64,000 nt of DNA from Tanytarsus gracilentus (taxonomy: Eukaryota; Arthropoda; Insecta; Diptera; Chironomidae). The stretch covers positions 6,828,501 to 6,892,500 of the forward strand of contig JAXRKN010000044.1 in assembly GCA_038502055.1 (NCBI GenBank). Direction: 5' to 3'. The number at the start of each line of letters is the position of its first letter. Within the stretch, counting starts at the first letter, position 1. Shown in pieces: positions 13,873 through 25,482 of the stretch. Below the pieces are notes generated by a model. It had not been told where the DNA came from and did not search any database. It saw only the letters and a program-made list of their open reading frames with translations. The position numbers and the translations under genes were made by a program.

Positions 13873-14207
13873 GTTGAGTCTCGCGATGTGCTTGATGCAC
13901 GAGAATTTTATTTAAAAATATTCTTCTGATTTTGATGTGAAAAAATTAAATCAACCGCTGAGAAAAATATTAAAGTGCCAAGAGCTTAATTGTGAAAAAA
14001 AAAGTGCAACGTTTAAAAAAAAGTCAAGGCCAGAAAATTGTGAATCTCAGTGCCGGATATCATTGACTGCAAAGAAAAAAAAATTGATAGGCACAGAAGA
14101 GAATGTCGTGTGTGTTTGCTCGGACTCTGCCACTTGTCGATAAATAATCAAACAACTTTAATTGGATTTAATTTTTATTATTAGTGAGAAGTCGTTCACA
14201 CAGCAAA

Positions 14208-17200
14208 ATGACTCGCATTTTTTTGGGAATTTTCGGTAAATTTCATTCTATTTGGGAGAAACCTATTTTTTTAAACAGTTTAAAAATTTTACCGACGGAC
14301 TTGAAATTTAATGTGATAATTGGAAGAGTGACGTTCGATCAATGTGAAAATGATGAAATTTTATTGATGATTGAGAAAAAGTTTTTAAAAACTACAAAAA
14401 CTTTTTGAGATTGTTCAAAAAAAGTAAATTCAATAAAAGAATGAAATAAATAAATTTAAACACAAAAAAAATTCTGCACATCCTTAACCGCCATCATCTC
14501 AAAAAATCGCTAATTAAATATGATCATGTTTATTCAGTATCGAATATCGGCACCAGATCAAAGATTATAATCGCGGCAAAATACAAAAGCAGCAAATGAA
14601 ATCAGATCGATCGTTAATCGATATCTTGTTATAGCCGCAAAAAAAATTATAATGTTGTTAGAAAATAAATTTTGCGGCAAATTTTCTTTTTTACAACCTT
14701 AAAATCTCTCTCCATTCGCCACTCATTTATGTTCGCGCATTTAAATCTTTTAATTTTATTAATTCTCGCGCTCGCCCCGGCGATTGTCAAATGAAGAGAA
14801 AATGACTTCTTTTATCATTCTTTATCGCTTGTTTCTTTTCGTGTTCATCGCCTTCAGCTTCTTGTTTTGTGATTTTATCTCTTCTTTTTTTGTGTTTCGT
14901 GCTTTATTTTGTGAAAATATGGTTTGTTTAATCTTTATGAAAATTAGAATCCGTTTAAGTTGACATGTGATTTTTTTTATGCGAGAGAAAGTTTTCATTG
15001 ATGTCCTTCAAAAATTAAATTGTGTTCCTAAAATTTTTATTTAAACAAATTAAAAATTCTCAAATATTTATTTGGGTTTGAAAAATATTTACTTAAAAAT
15101 TAAAATCAACTACCAAGAAATCTGTTTAACCAGTTCGAGCTCCAGACAGCACTTAAAGTGGCGCTTGTCAAATCAATAATTCCTTTTTTGAATCCGGAAT
15201 CGCACACATGACGGCAATGTTGATTGTAATAAACAAAAACTATTATTAGCACGAAAACATTCTTGTAGTTTGCAGTTTATTGAACTGTCTAAAAAGAGAA
15301 GCACAGACAACACCGCGCGTCTCATTTAATGAAGATCATAGCCATAGCCCGACAGATTTAGTTAATGATCATCAATATATTGCCACCAAAAATAGAGAAA
15401 GATGTGAATGAGCGGCAATTTCAAGAAGCGTTGGTGAAGCTTTTGTCGGGTTTATTTATTCTAACGGCGCACGCGATGATTATTTACTTTGATCTCGATC
15501 GAACGAGCGTCTGATTTCGAATTTTTAGTTTCGTGGGAAATTTCAAGTAATTTTTTCAACAACTCTAATTTCAACTCATTTCGCAGTGATCATGGAATGT
15601 ACATCTTTAGCACGTGGCAATTTTGTGTGCAACAGCACCGATGAATTTTATTTTACGGCACCACAATCAAATTGTGGATTATATTATCGCTGCCGTGATG
15701 GACAACGAGTGAATTATTTGGAATGTCCTCTAGGAAAAGCTTTCGATTTTGCTGCACAAAAATGTGTCGAGAGAGGAATGTCAAGTAAGAAATTTTATAA
15801 TTTTGAATTTAAAAAAAAATTAATTTGCATATTAATATTTGGTATATAAATTTGTATACTTGATGTACATAAATGATTGTATAAAGATTTATTTCCAAGT
15901 ATATAAGAGTATATAAACCAAAAATGTTTTTAAATTCATATCATTTTGTAGTGATTTAACTAATTTGAAATTATTAATTTTCAGATGCATGCGAAGATCC
16001 AACATGTTATGGAAAACCCGACGGCTATCATGCAGACACAACACAAAATTGTCAGCGATATTTTAGCTGTTTTTCTGATCAATTATTGAGTTTTAAAAGC
16101 TGCAAACGAGGATTTCTTTTTAATGGAAAATCATGCGAATCTGTTGAGAATTTTAAATGTGACATTTTGAAACATTCAAAGAGAAGTTGCAACAATCATC
16201 ACGCGGACGTTTGTCACTCACTTAATGACGGTCTTTATCCTGATGAGACCTCAAAAGATTGCAAATCTTACATAAAATGCTCTAACGGAAAAACTAGTCA
16301 TCTTCGATGTCCATCATCAACTGTTTTTCATCCACTTCAAGGCAGTTGTGCTCCTGATGTAATTTATGAATGTCCTCGATCGATTCGTCTCGATAGACTG
16401 TGTAAAGGAAAAAGCGATGGTTATCACGCTGATCCAAGAAATGGATGCAATGCTTTTGTGCGATGCCAACGAGGAGTTCCCATTCAATTTGATGAATGTG
16501 CGAGTGGTCAAGTTTTTGATAGGTGAGTTAAAATATTTTTTTTTAAAGAAACGCACCTCAAAAACTTTTCAATAGTTCCAAAAAATATTGCACTGCAAAG
16601 CCGACAACATTTTGCCAACACGAGCCGAGATCATCCGAATGCATGACACTGGAGATGGGCTTCTATCAAGATCGTTCACTCGAGTCCTCGTGCAGAAATT
16701 ATTACTTCTGTTACAACGGTCGAAAGACAATTTTTAGTTGTCCGGTTGGTGAGTTATTCAATGGCGAGTCGTGTGTCGATGATCGATACTATTCATGTCC
16801 CAATCTCGATGCGGATTCGTGCGATACAAAAGAAGATGGATACTATAGAGATAACAGCCTCGATTGCCGCTCTTATTTTTTCTGCTCATCGTATCGAAAA
16901 TTTTCATTTTTATGCAAGAGCGGCGAAGCTTTTGATGGAAGTAAATGTGTATCGAAGCGGCATGTTGAGATGTGTATGAAAAGCTACGATTGTGTTGGAA
17001 AACTAAATGGATACTATCAAGATCTCAAATCGGGATGTACGAAATATTTTTATTGCAAGCAATCGGAAAAGCTTCAGGTGCTGACCTGTAGGAATGGGAG
17101 AGTCTTTAATGGTCAAAGTTGTGTAGCGCCACAATCTTATGTGTGTCCAAATGTGGGTCAGGCGGCTCAAAAATTAAACTGTATGCCTCGAAAATGTACA

Positions 17201-17392
17201 CAATCCGCGTGTCAACGTGACGGATTTTTTGCCGATTACGACTCGAGATGTAAAAATTATCACTTTTGCGTTAATGGAATGCAGTCAAAGCTCTCGTGCA
17301 TGAAAAATTTTATTTTTAATGAAAATGAAGGTCTTTGTGTTCAACAAGAAAGGTATCAATGTCCTACCTACTGTTCTAGTGAGTGCTCTTAG
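14208..17392 (+). CDS. Secreted protein with eight chitin-binding type-2 (CBM14) domains, peritrophin-like
   Basis: Probable peritrophic-matrix or cuticle chitin-binding protein, secreted. Exons 14208-14235, 15587-15784, 15985-16522 and 16576-17392 join to 1581 nt (526 aa). The short first exon reads MTRIFLGIF and joins VIMECTSLA, giving a plausible signal peptide; the phase-1 junction after a leader exon is common in this kind of gene. Exon 2 holds one six-cysteine domain (CNSTDEFYFTAPQSNCGLYY onward). Exon 3 holds three, with repeated DGYHAD/DGLYPD phrases. Exon 4 holds four, with GFYQD, GYYRD, GYYQD and GFFAD phrases, each followed by the aromatic-rich YFFC/YFYC core. No membrane anchor, GPI signal, mucin-like Ser/Thr stretch or catalytic domain is seen. 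Without the leader exon the protein would begin inside exon 2 and lack a signal peptide, which supports the model. Its exact orthologue is not recognised. Confidence 0.82.
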
Positions 17393-18196
17393 GGGATAGA
17401 ATTTAGTTATGACCTGAAAGTCTGGAAAATATTCAGACACGATCAAATTTGACAAACTTTGAAAAGCTTTTAAACAATTTTTTGTGTCTGGCTCCTTTTC
17501 AGTTAAAAATTAACCAATAACTTATAAGAAGATCGCAAAATACTCAAACTTCAAGTGCTATATTTTTCTCGCCTTTTATTTTGGTATTTCTTCATTTATG
17601 TGTCATTCATTCAATCATATAAGATCATCACTTTTTGTTTAATATACATTCAATCGATTACAAATAACGAATATTACAAAATAGCGTTTATAGATTAGAA
17701 TAATAATTATTGATATATTATGTATAATTAATATAATGATAAGCATTGTTGATCTAAACAGATTGCAATTATAAATGTGTAAATTTTTTTTCTGTCAAAA
17801 TAATAAGCTTTATATAAAATGAAAATCTTTATTGATCTTTTATCAATTCCTTTTGTTTTTAGATTCTTTTAGAGTTATTCAAGATTTTTCGTCGGTAAAG
17901 TTTTTTAATTCAAGGAAGTACGTCTTGAATTTAAATTTCATAAACTTTGACTTTAATTGATAATTTTTTTATCGATTCAACTTTTGTTGATTTAATGGAA
18001 CTTCGCAATTTTTTTCATGTAGCAAAAAATTTGGTTCGAGTTGTTTTACATTTATATAACGATACATCATGATATTTTTTACACATTTTCACATGAATTC
18101 ATTCTAATATGCAAAAACTTTTAATTCAGAGGAATAAGAAAATATCAGAGAGGAATTTCAAGGCGAAAATCAGATAGGAATTAGCAAGACATCAAC
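17393..18196. other. Convergent 3' intergenic DNA
   Basis: Between the stop codons of the plus-strand peritrophin gene and the minus-strand WDFY2-like gene. AT-rich, presumably the two 3' UTRs. No ORF or RNA gene recognised. Confidence 0.6.
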
Positions 18197-19747
18197 CTAC
18201 CACATGCTTGATAAGTCCCAAATTTTTATTATGCGATCTTGGCCAACAGTTAAAATTCTCTTTCGCTCTTCGTCGACATCCATGCAGACAATTGAGTGCT
18301 TTGCATCGAGAAAGGTGGCGAGAGAAGGACGTTCGGTGTCTTTAAGTTCAGTGTTGCATGTGTTACAAACGCGAACATCATACTCGAAGCCCATTATCGG
18401 AATGGTAACGCGAGCTGGAGAACATTTATCACAAACAGCTTTGCCGCAATTTCTAGAGTAAAATTTATTAATTAAATTCAATTTTACCCAACTAAATTAA
18501 TTCATTACCTGCAGTGATGTTGCCGATTGACACCGAGAGCCTTTTGCTCAAACATGGCTTTAATATTCCAGAAAAATGGCTTAGCACACAATTGACATGT
18601 GTCGGACTCAACCCAGTCAGGAGCTGCTTTTCTCATGCAGTTGATCTAAATTTAACCAAAATTAATAAAGTTTCGATCATTAAATTTTTTATTATCTCAC
18701 CTTCCAAAGAACAATTGCGCTATCTTCACCCGCACTAATCAATTCCTGTGAATTTTTGGCATAGCCTAAGGCTGAAACTTTATTCTGATGGCCTTGCAGC
18801 TCATAAGTCGTTCCTCGTCGACCGCCCAAATCCCAAACAATGACTGAATTGTCAGCACTTCCGCTGAAGAGTAATTGTGGGCCATCAGACCAGTGGAGAG
18901 TGCGTACGCTTGCCGTGTGTCCTTTGAGAATTGTCACCAAACTAGCACCCGACGATTGAACTTTAAGCATTGTGATTTGACCAGCAAAATCACCGATAAA
19001 GACATGCTTCGAGAGGCTGTCATATTGCATTGATGTACACTAGAAAAGTGATCGAAATAATAATTATAGCTTTTGACGAATTTAACTAGTAGTACAACTC
19101 ACCCATGCCTCGAAAGTATATCCACCAATTTTATTTTGCGTTTCCGTGCAATGTGCTGCGAATGTCTTATCGCGCGACGCTGATAAGATCCAGCCTGAGT
19201 TTTTAGCGAAAATAAGTGAAGTTATTCTGCCATTGTGAGCGAGGTATTCCTTAATTGGTGTCAGTCGATTGCAATCCTCGCTCAATACAAATTGCGATAT
19301 TGTTCCATTCTCTTGTCCAACGTACATTGTTCTCGTTTCGGGGATGTATTCTATAAGTGGAAATTTTAAATTGAAAAGCGACGTAATTAGAGTAAAAGTG
19401 AATCATCATAATCTAATTATTTTTTTTATTACCGATTGCTGAGCATTGTGATGGCATAAAGTTTACTATTGATGGCCAGTATGTGCCGGAATCTCTCTTC
19501 AACCATACCCTAATTGTTCTGTTGGTGCGAAAAAAATGAATATGATTGATAATGTGGCGTTAATTGATAAGTTGAAGAATTTTTTTTACTTATCGTCTGA
19601 AACTGATATTATTCCTTCATTTTCTTCGATAAAAATTGCCGAATTGATGTCATCAGGAATGCCTTCGATCTTATTAATTAGTTCTGCCTTACGAGTGCCA
19701 TTAAATCGTTCACTTCGTGTAGTTGCTGGCTTTATTTCCGTGCTCAT
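18197..19747 (-). CDS. Wdfy2: WD repeat and FYVE domain-containing protein 2 (WDFY2/ProF-like)
   Basis: Early-endosome adaptor: WD40 propeller plus a PtdIns3P-binding FYVE finger; in mammals it scaffolds Akt/PKC-zeta on endosomes (family knowledge). Exons 19590-19747, 19433-19518, 19103-19350, 18701-19039, 18509-18645 and 18197-18452 give 1224 nt (407 aa; human about 400). WD repeats fill residues 1-277, with SGSADNSVIVWDLGG and SAGEDSAIVLWK motifs. FYVE follows: first cysteine pair CQLC at about 294-297, then RQHHCRNCGKAVCDKC spanning the 18509/18452 splice. A last WD-like strand (TVGQDRIIKIWDL) closes the protein, as in WDFY2. The start is the Met at 19747 (MSTEIK); an in-frame GTG further upstream is not used. 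The 19590 edge may be off by one base. Confidence 0.93.
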
Positions 19748-20015
19748 TTTCGAATATTTCTTTCTTAATGAAAATTTCACTTGTTTTTAAATGTTGACGA
19801 GAAATGACCTTTCGGAATTGAACGAAATATTTTTCTTTTATCAAGGTGTGGACACTACTTAATTTTTTTAAGATTTTAATAAAGTTTTTTGTCATTTTTA
19901 TTTATATTTCAATTGTTTAATTATTTTAACAATTTTACAATAATGTTTTCTTAAAAAGTTTAAAATTAACAACAGTTTCCACCACTTGAATAAAATTTTA
20001 TAGCAACTCTCACAA

Positions 20016-20041
20016 CGTGGTTGTTGTTGTTGTTGTTGCAC
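20016..20041. repeat. (GTT)n microsatellite
   Basis: A run of GTT/TTG triplets inside the spacer between WDFY2 and ABCF1. No function inferred. Confidence 0.8.
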
Positions 20042-20096
20042 AAAAATTCAATTAAAATTTTTTTTGCTAGGATTAGATTATATTTATTAAATTAAT

Positions 20097-20500
20097 TTGC
20101 TAATGAGAAATTAGATGAAAAAATTGCAATTTTATTTATTTTCTCGATCATTTTTATTTTTTTTAGTGCTCTCCACTTAAAATTTCACTTTTTGGACTCT
20201 AAGGGAGCATGTAGTCCTTATATTATTTTTTTATTTCTAAATTCTAATTAATGCTCAATGAAGACAATTAGATGAAAAAATTAGAATTTTATTTATTTTA
20301 CTCGATGATTTTTTATTATAAGTGCTCTCACACTTAAAAATTTCATCTTTTTGGACTCTAAGGGAGCATGTGAGTCACTTAACTAATTATTTTTTTAATT
20401 TCTAAATTCTAATTAATGCTCAATGAAGACAATTAGATCAAAAAATTAGACAATTTTAATTTATTTTACTCGATCGATTTTTATTTTGATATTAAATTGT
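20097..20500. repeat. Tandem repeat, about 160-165 bp unit, about 2.4 copies
   Basis: The phrase TTGGACTCTAAGGGAGCATG recurs about 160 bp apart (near 20191 and 20351). The phrase CTAAATTCTAATTAATGCTC recurs about 165 bp apart. The GAxAATTAGATxAAAAAATT phrase starts each unit (near 20104, 20264, 20428). Units differ by small indels and substitutions, so the array is not recent. No ORF crosses it. Confidence 0.8.
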
Positions 20501-21483
20501 TAGTTAAACGCACCGAAATAAAAATAAAAATGGTGTCACGATTACGAAACTGTGGTCAAATAATTAAAAAGAAATTTACAAGCGAAAAATGTGTGCATTG
20601 TGAAGATTATTATTTAAGAGCAAAAAATTTTCCCCCAACAAATCATTTTCATTTGTTTCAGTAGAGTAAAATTATTTAACAAAAGAGCTCACAATAAGTT
20701 GCCGAAATACCTATAAAGAAATACCTTTAAAATGTCTTTTCAAAAGCTCTAATAAAATAAATGTTTTGAAATAAAATAAAATGGAGATTAATACCTCAAT
20801 ACAAGAGAAACCAGTTAAGTAGATGGAAATGACTTTTAATTTGTTTCCTGCGACTGTATAGATTATATTTTTTTAAATTTACGTTCAGATTAGAAAGTTA
20901 CTTGCTCCGTTTCTCGTGGAAAAGGAAAAGTCAATAAGTTTTAAGCGTTTTAAGTTTTAAACAGAATTCAACGTGTTAATTTAAAAATATTTCTCAATAT
21001 GCATAATTAATTTTAGTTTCACCAGACACATTAATGAAGCCAATTCAATGTTGCGGATAGATAAAAAAGATTAAAAAGCTCTACGGAGTCGAAAAAAAAA
21101 GAAAATTAGTTAAACATACATTTTTATAAATGAATAATTTGAAAAAACTTGAAAGCTTCTTCTCAAACAAATGATGTTTTTTCTTTTGATATTATTTATG
21201 ATATGTTTTTTTTGCATTAGAAATTCTTTTATTAATTACAAATGACTTGATAAATTAAGCTTAGAGTTGACGAATTATGAAATTTCATCACATACACACA
21301 GGATGCGCGTTTTTAAATCCAAAAAAGCTGTAAAAGATCATGTCGACGTTGTTAATTTTCTTTGTTGACAAAAGTTTCAGTCCCCTCGAGCAAGGTTGGG
21401 ACACAAATAAAATTAAATATTCAGAAATCAATTTTTTTTCGTTTAGTATTCGTGGAACATAAAAATTTCATAAGTTTAGGATA

Positions 21484-24400
21484 ATGTCTAAGCGAAATAA
21501 AGGAAAGAAAGGCAAGGACCTTGATAGTGATCAAGATGAGGATGTTCAGTCGATTGAAAGCAAAGGAAAGAGTGGCAAAGGCAAAAATGATCCCGAAGAG
21601 AAAGTGAAAAAGAAGAAGGGTGGAAAGAAAGCTGTTGTGGCAAGGTAAGTTGACAATAACAGCCTGTAATTAAATCTATTCATAACTTATTAAACTTTCA
21701 GTGATAGTGAAGAAGAAGTTACAGTCAAGAAGGAGCAACCACAGCCATCGAAAAGTCAACAGCAGCCTAAATCTAAAAAGAAGGCCAATAAGAAGAAAAC
21801 CGATGACTTTGGAAGTGATGATGAGGTTGAAAAGAATTTGTTGAATTTGGAAGAGTCTGAAGGCGATGAGGAGATTGTTGTTAAGAAATCAGTTCAAAAG
21901 TCAAAAAAGAAATCGAAATCGGCTAAAAAGAAGGAATCAAGTGACGACGACGAGGATCTGGATGTTCCCTTAAGCGATGAAGAAGAAGAAATTGCACAAT
22001 CAGCACCGGTAAAAAGTAAAGGCAAAAAGGATAAGAAGAAGGTTAAAGTTGTTGAGTCGGATGAGGAAGAAATTGCTGAAGAATTGCCTGTTGAAGTAGA
22101 ACCAGCTAAAAAAGATCCAGTGGAACCGGTTAAAGCACAATCTGAGGTGCCTATTGAACCTTCTCCAACAGAAGTAGAACCAGTAAAGGAAACCAAAAGT
22201 AAAAAAGATAAAAAGAAGTTTAAGGACATCGATGTACCAATGGAGCCTCCAAAAAAAGCTCCCCAACCAATAAAATCTAAAAAGCCACAATCCGATGAAG
22301 AAACTGAAATGGTATCGAAAAGCACATCTAAACCTGATAGCGAACCAGCACGAAAAGATCCCGTTCAAGAGATTGAAGAGAAATTAGAAGCTACTGAAAT
22401 TTCTGAGAAACGCGTAACCAATAAAGAACTTAAAAAGTTGAAAAAGAAAGAAGAGTATCAGCGACAAATGGAAGATTTGCTCAAAAAAGGTGGTCAAGGA
22501 CATTCGGAACTCGATAGTAATTTTACAATGTCGCAAGCGCACAAGACGGGCGGTCAAAAGGCGGCTATGGAACACGCTGTCGATATAAAAGTTGAAAACT
22601 TTACAATTTCTGCGAAGGGAAATGATCTTTTTGTCAATGCAAATCTACTCATCGCCAATGGCCGTCGTTATGGCTTAGTGGGACCTAATGGCCATGGTAA
22701 AACGACTCTTTTGAGACATTTAGCGAATCGTGCTTTCGATATACCGCCAAATATTGATGTTCTCCTTTGTGAACAGGAAGTTGTCGCTGATGACTTTACT
22801 GCAGTCGAAACAGTTTTAAATGCGGATGTCAAAAGAACCGCTTTGCTGGAGGAATCGAAACAGCTTGAAACTGATATTGAAAATGGAAATTTGAGTGTTC
22901 AGGAGCGATTGAATGAAGTTTATGCAGAGCTTAAAGCGATCGGTGCTGACTCAGCGGAACCACGAGCTCGAAGAATTTTAGCTGGTCTTGGCTTTTCGAA
23001 ATCCATGCAAAATCGTGCGACTAAAAATTTTTCCGGAGGATGGAGGATGCGTGTGTCATTGGCTAGAGCACTTTACATAGAGCCAACGCTGCTGCTACTC
23101 GATGAACCTACCAATCAGAAATTTGAATTCCAAGTTTTAGTCTAATCCCGATTAGTTTTTAAGAGAGATGAGATTAATTTGTTAATTTTATCGTTTTCTC
23201 AAAAAATTAATCGGGATTTGAGCATTTTATTAGTGACATTTATTACCCCAATGAACAAGTCACATTCGACTAAAAATATTCTAATCTTCTATCTTGTCTT
23301 CCTTTAGTTTGGACTTGAACGCTGTAATTTGGCTCGACAACTACCTTCAGGGATGGAAGAAGACCCTCCTCATCGTGTCTCACGATCAAAGTTTCTTGGA
23401 CAACGTCTGTAATGAAATTATTCATCTCGATAACAAGAAGCTCTACTACTACAAGGGAAATTATTCAATGTTCAAGAAAATGTTTGTTCAAAAGCGTCGC
23501 GAACAAATTAAGGAATTTGAGAAGCAGGAAAAGAGAATTAAGGAATTGAAAGCTCATGGACAATCGAAAAAATCGGCTGAGAAAAAAACGAAAGATACGC
23601 TGTCGAAAAAACAAGAAAAAGGAAAGGGCAAGGGACAAAAAGAGGATCTCGATGACGATAAGCCCGTTGAATTGCTACAAAAGCCGAAAGATTACATTGT
23701 CAAATTTAGTTTTCCCGATCCACCGCCTCTCCAACCACCAATTCTTGGTCTTCATAACTGCAATTTTGCCTTCGAGGGTCAAAAACCACTCTTTATTAAT
23801 GTCGACTTTGGCATTGATTTAAGCAGTCGAATTGCAATCGTGGGACCCAACGGTGTGGGCAAATCAACTTTCCTTAAACTACTAATGGGCGACCTCGATC
23901 CGCAACAAGGCGATTGGAAGAAAAATCATAGATTGCATATTGGAAGATTTGATCAGCATTCGGGTGAACATTTAACGGCTGAGGAGACTCCATCTGAATA
24001 TTTAATGCGACTCTTTAATTTGCCATATGAGAAGGCAAGAAAGCAGCTTGGAACTTTTGGTTTAATTAGTCATGCTCATACGATTAAAATGAAGGATTTG
24101 AGTGGTGGTCAGAAAGCGAGAGTTGCGCTGGCTGAAATGGTTCTTGCTGCGCCCGATGTGCTCATTCTTGACGAGCCCACAAATAGGTGAGCGAAATATT
24201 TGATAAAATTTTTAAAATTAAATTAGAAGAACAATATTTAGAAATAAGAAATTCAGTTTTGATTTTTACTCTTGGCGATAATGTGATAATAATTAGTAAT
24301 ATAATTTCAATTAAAAAAGTAAGTGGAAAATTCATTCTAAAATTATAACAATCAGTAACTGAGATCAAATAGGGAAAAATACTTTAAATTATTTTAACTC

Positions 24401-25325
24401 GAATAATACACTTTGTGTGCTAGAGATAAATTCGTAGAAAAAGTGACTGATTTTAAAATATATATAATAATTTTCTCTTTTGTATCGCGGTTGCACCCAG
24501 TCTGAGATTAAAGCTTGTCCTTCTTTTGTTGCCTCTCACCACGACTTTTAATGGCAGCGACCGAACGGCGACTAAGCTCAGCTTTTCCGTGAATATTTTT
24601 TAAATGACGTTTCAAATTACACCATTTGAATTAATAAGCCTAATAATAAGCCCATCTATATGTTCCGCTCTCTGTTGGTTTCGGTTTTTTGAAAAAAATT
24701 TTGTCCATTCTGTCCTTTTGTCCGTAAGTCCAAAATCTGCTCCTATACAAAGTTGTACCTGCCACAGCCCGAGCTACTGCCAAAAACCGCATGTCGATCG
24801 GTGGCTCAGGTCGAGCTGTAGAGTCATTTAAGTGGTGTTACAACTTAACACTTAAGATTTAAATCTTAGTTTTTAATCAACAATAATATATGCTAAATGT
24901 GAGCTCCAGAAAAAAAAGTGGAGCTCTCTCGGAAAAAGCAAATGCCTTTTGCAAGTGAACAGTGCAACTGAGAGCACCGGGCACCCACTTGTTTCATTTT
25001 TAAAAATACATTTTTACTAACTTGTTTTTTGAGCATAAATTTACTTATTTCTAAAAATATTTTTAATTTCTAATTCTCTAGTCTCGATATTGAGTCCATT
25101 GATGCGCTCGCTGAAGCTATAAGCCGCTATAAAGGTGGTGTGGTTATTGTTTCTCACGACGAACGGCTTATACGTGAAACTGAATGCGCTCTTTATGTCA
25201 TCGAAGATCAAACAATTAATGAAGTCGATGGTGGCTTTGATGATTACCGCAAGGAAGTGCTCGACCAGCTAGGTGAAGTCATCAATAATCCTTCAATTTC
25301 TGCAAATGCCGCAGTGCTTCAATAA
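21484..25325 (+). CDS. Abcf1: ATP-binding cassette F1 (ABCF1/ABC50), translation factor
   Basis: Soluble twin-ABC ATPase that associates with eIF2 and ribosomes (family knowledge). Exons 21484-21644, 21702-23117, 23308-24186 and 25082-25325 give 2700 nt (899 aa; human 845). Residues 1 to about 270 are a Lys/Glu/Ser-rich tail, as in ABC50. First ABC: Walker A GPNGHGKTT about 381-389, signature FSGGWRMR about 498-504, Walker B LLLLDEPTN about 517-525. Second ABC: Walker A GPNGVGKST about 704-712, signature LSGGQKAR about 789, Walker B LILDEPTN about 811. No membrane segments. Oddity: the exon 2/3 junction must read PTN-H-LDLNAVIWL, but the exon 2 end is CA followed by GAAATT, so the 190-nt intron appears to be GA-AG rather than GT-AG. 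Unspliced, the frame stops 11 codons on, after the first ABC half. The third intron (895 bp) holds unusual DNA listed separately. Confidence 0.92.
24480..25000. other. Unusual insert-like DNA inside the ABCF1 third intron
   Basis: This part of the intron is more GC-rich than its surroundings. On the minus strand, from about 24625 down to 24508, an open stretch reads FKWCNLKRHLKNIH and then a basic tail ending KKDKL-stop, resembling the end of a C2H2/BED zinc finger. It has no start and is preceded by stops. The rest holds a perfect palindrome AAGATTTAAATCTT near 24856 and a GAGCTCCA...TGGAGCTC hairpin near 24901. This suggests a decayed insertion such as a transposase remnant, but no family can be named. 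Confidence 0.3.
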
Positions 25326-25430
25326 TCATATATATTTTAGTTAGACTTTTGATTCAATTTAATAAAAAATATTGTTTATTCAACGCCACTAATTTTCTAG
25401 AGTTCTTTAATCGTGCTTCTCTTCAATTTT
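25296..25430. repeat. Direct repeat copy A: ABCF1 3' end plus COMMD tail fragment
   Basis: Carries the ABCF1 last codons and stop, its 3' UTR, and then a piece matching the COMMD-like gene tail (ISGVE-stop on the minus strand) with its AATAAA. About 90 percent alike by eye to copy B at 27393-27540, with an 11-12 nt gap. It truncates the COMMD sequence, so it is a partial duplicate of the junction. Confidence 0.85.
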
Positions 25431-25482
25431 AAAATTTGTCACTTTTGCATTGTGGTTAAATTCAGATTCAATAACAATAAAA

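Larger units (their letters stand above)
19748..21483. other. Head-to-head spacer between WDFY2 (minus) and ABCF1 (plus)
   Basis: Contains 5' leaders of both divergent genes, the GTT microsatellite and the 160-bp tandem repeat listed separately. The remaining DNA is AT-rich, with no ORF or RNA gene recognised. No clear initiator was assigned to either gene. Confidence 0.55.

Noticed and set aside
13937..14143. Lys-rich 68-codon ORF ahead of the peritrophin gene
   Set aside because: Lies in the probable 5' leader, low complexity, no domain, not needed to complete any gene.
21894..22368. Minus-strand ORFs of 122-143 codons rich in Ser/Phe
   Set aside because: Antisense shadows of the Lys/Glu-rich ABCF1 tail.
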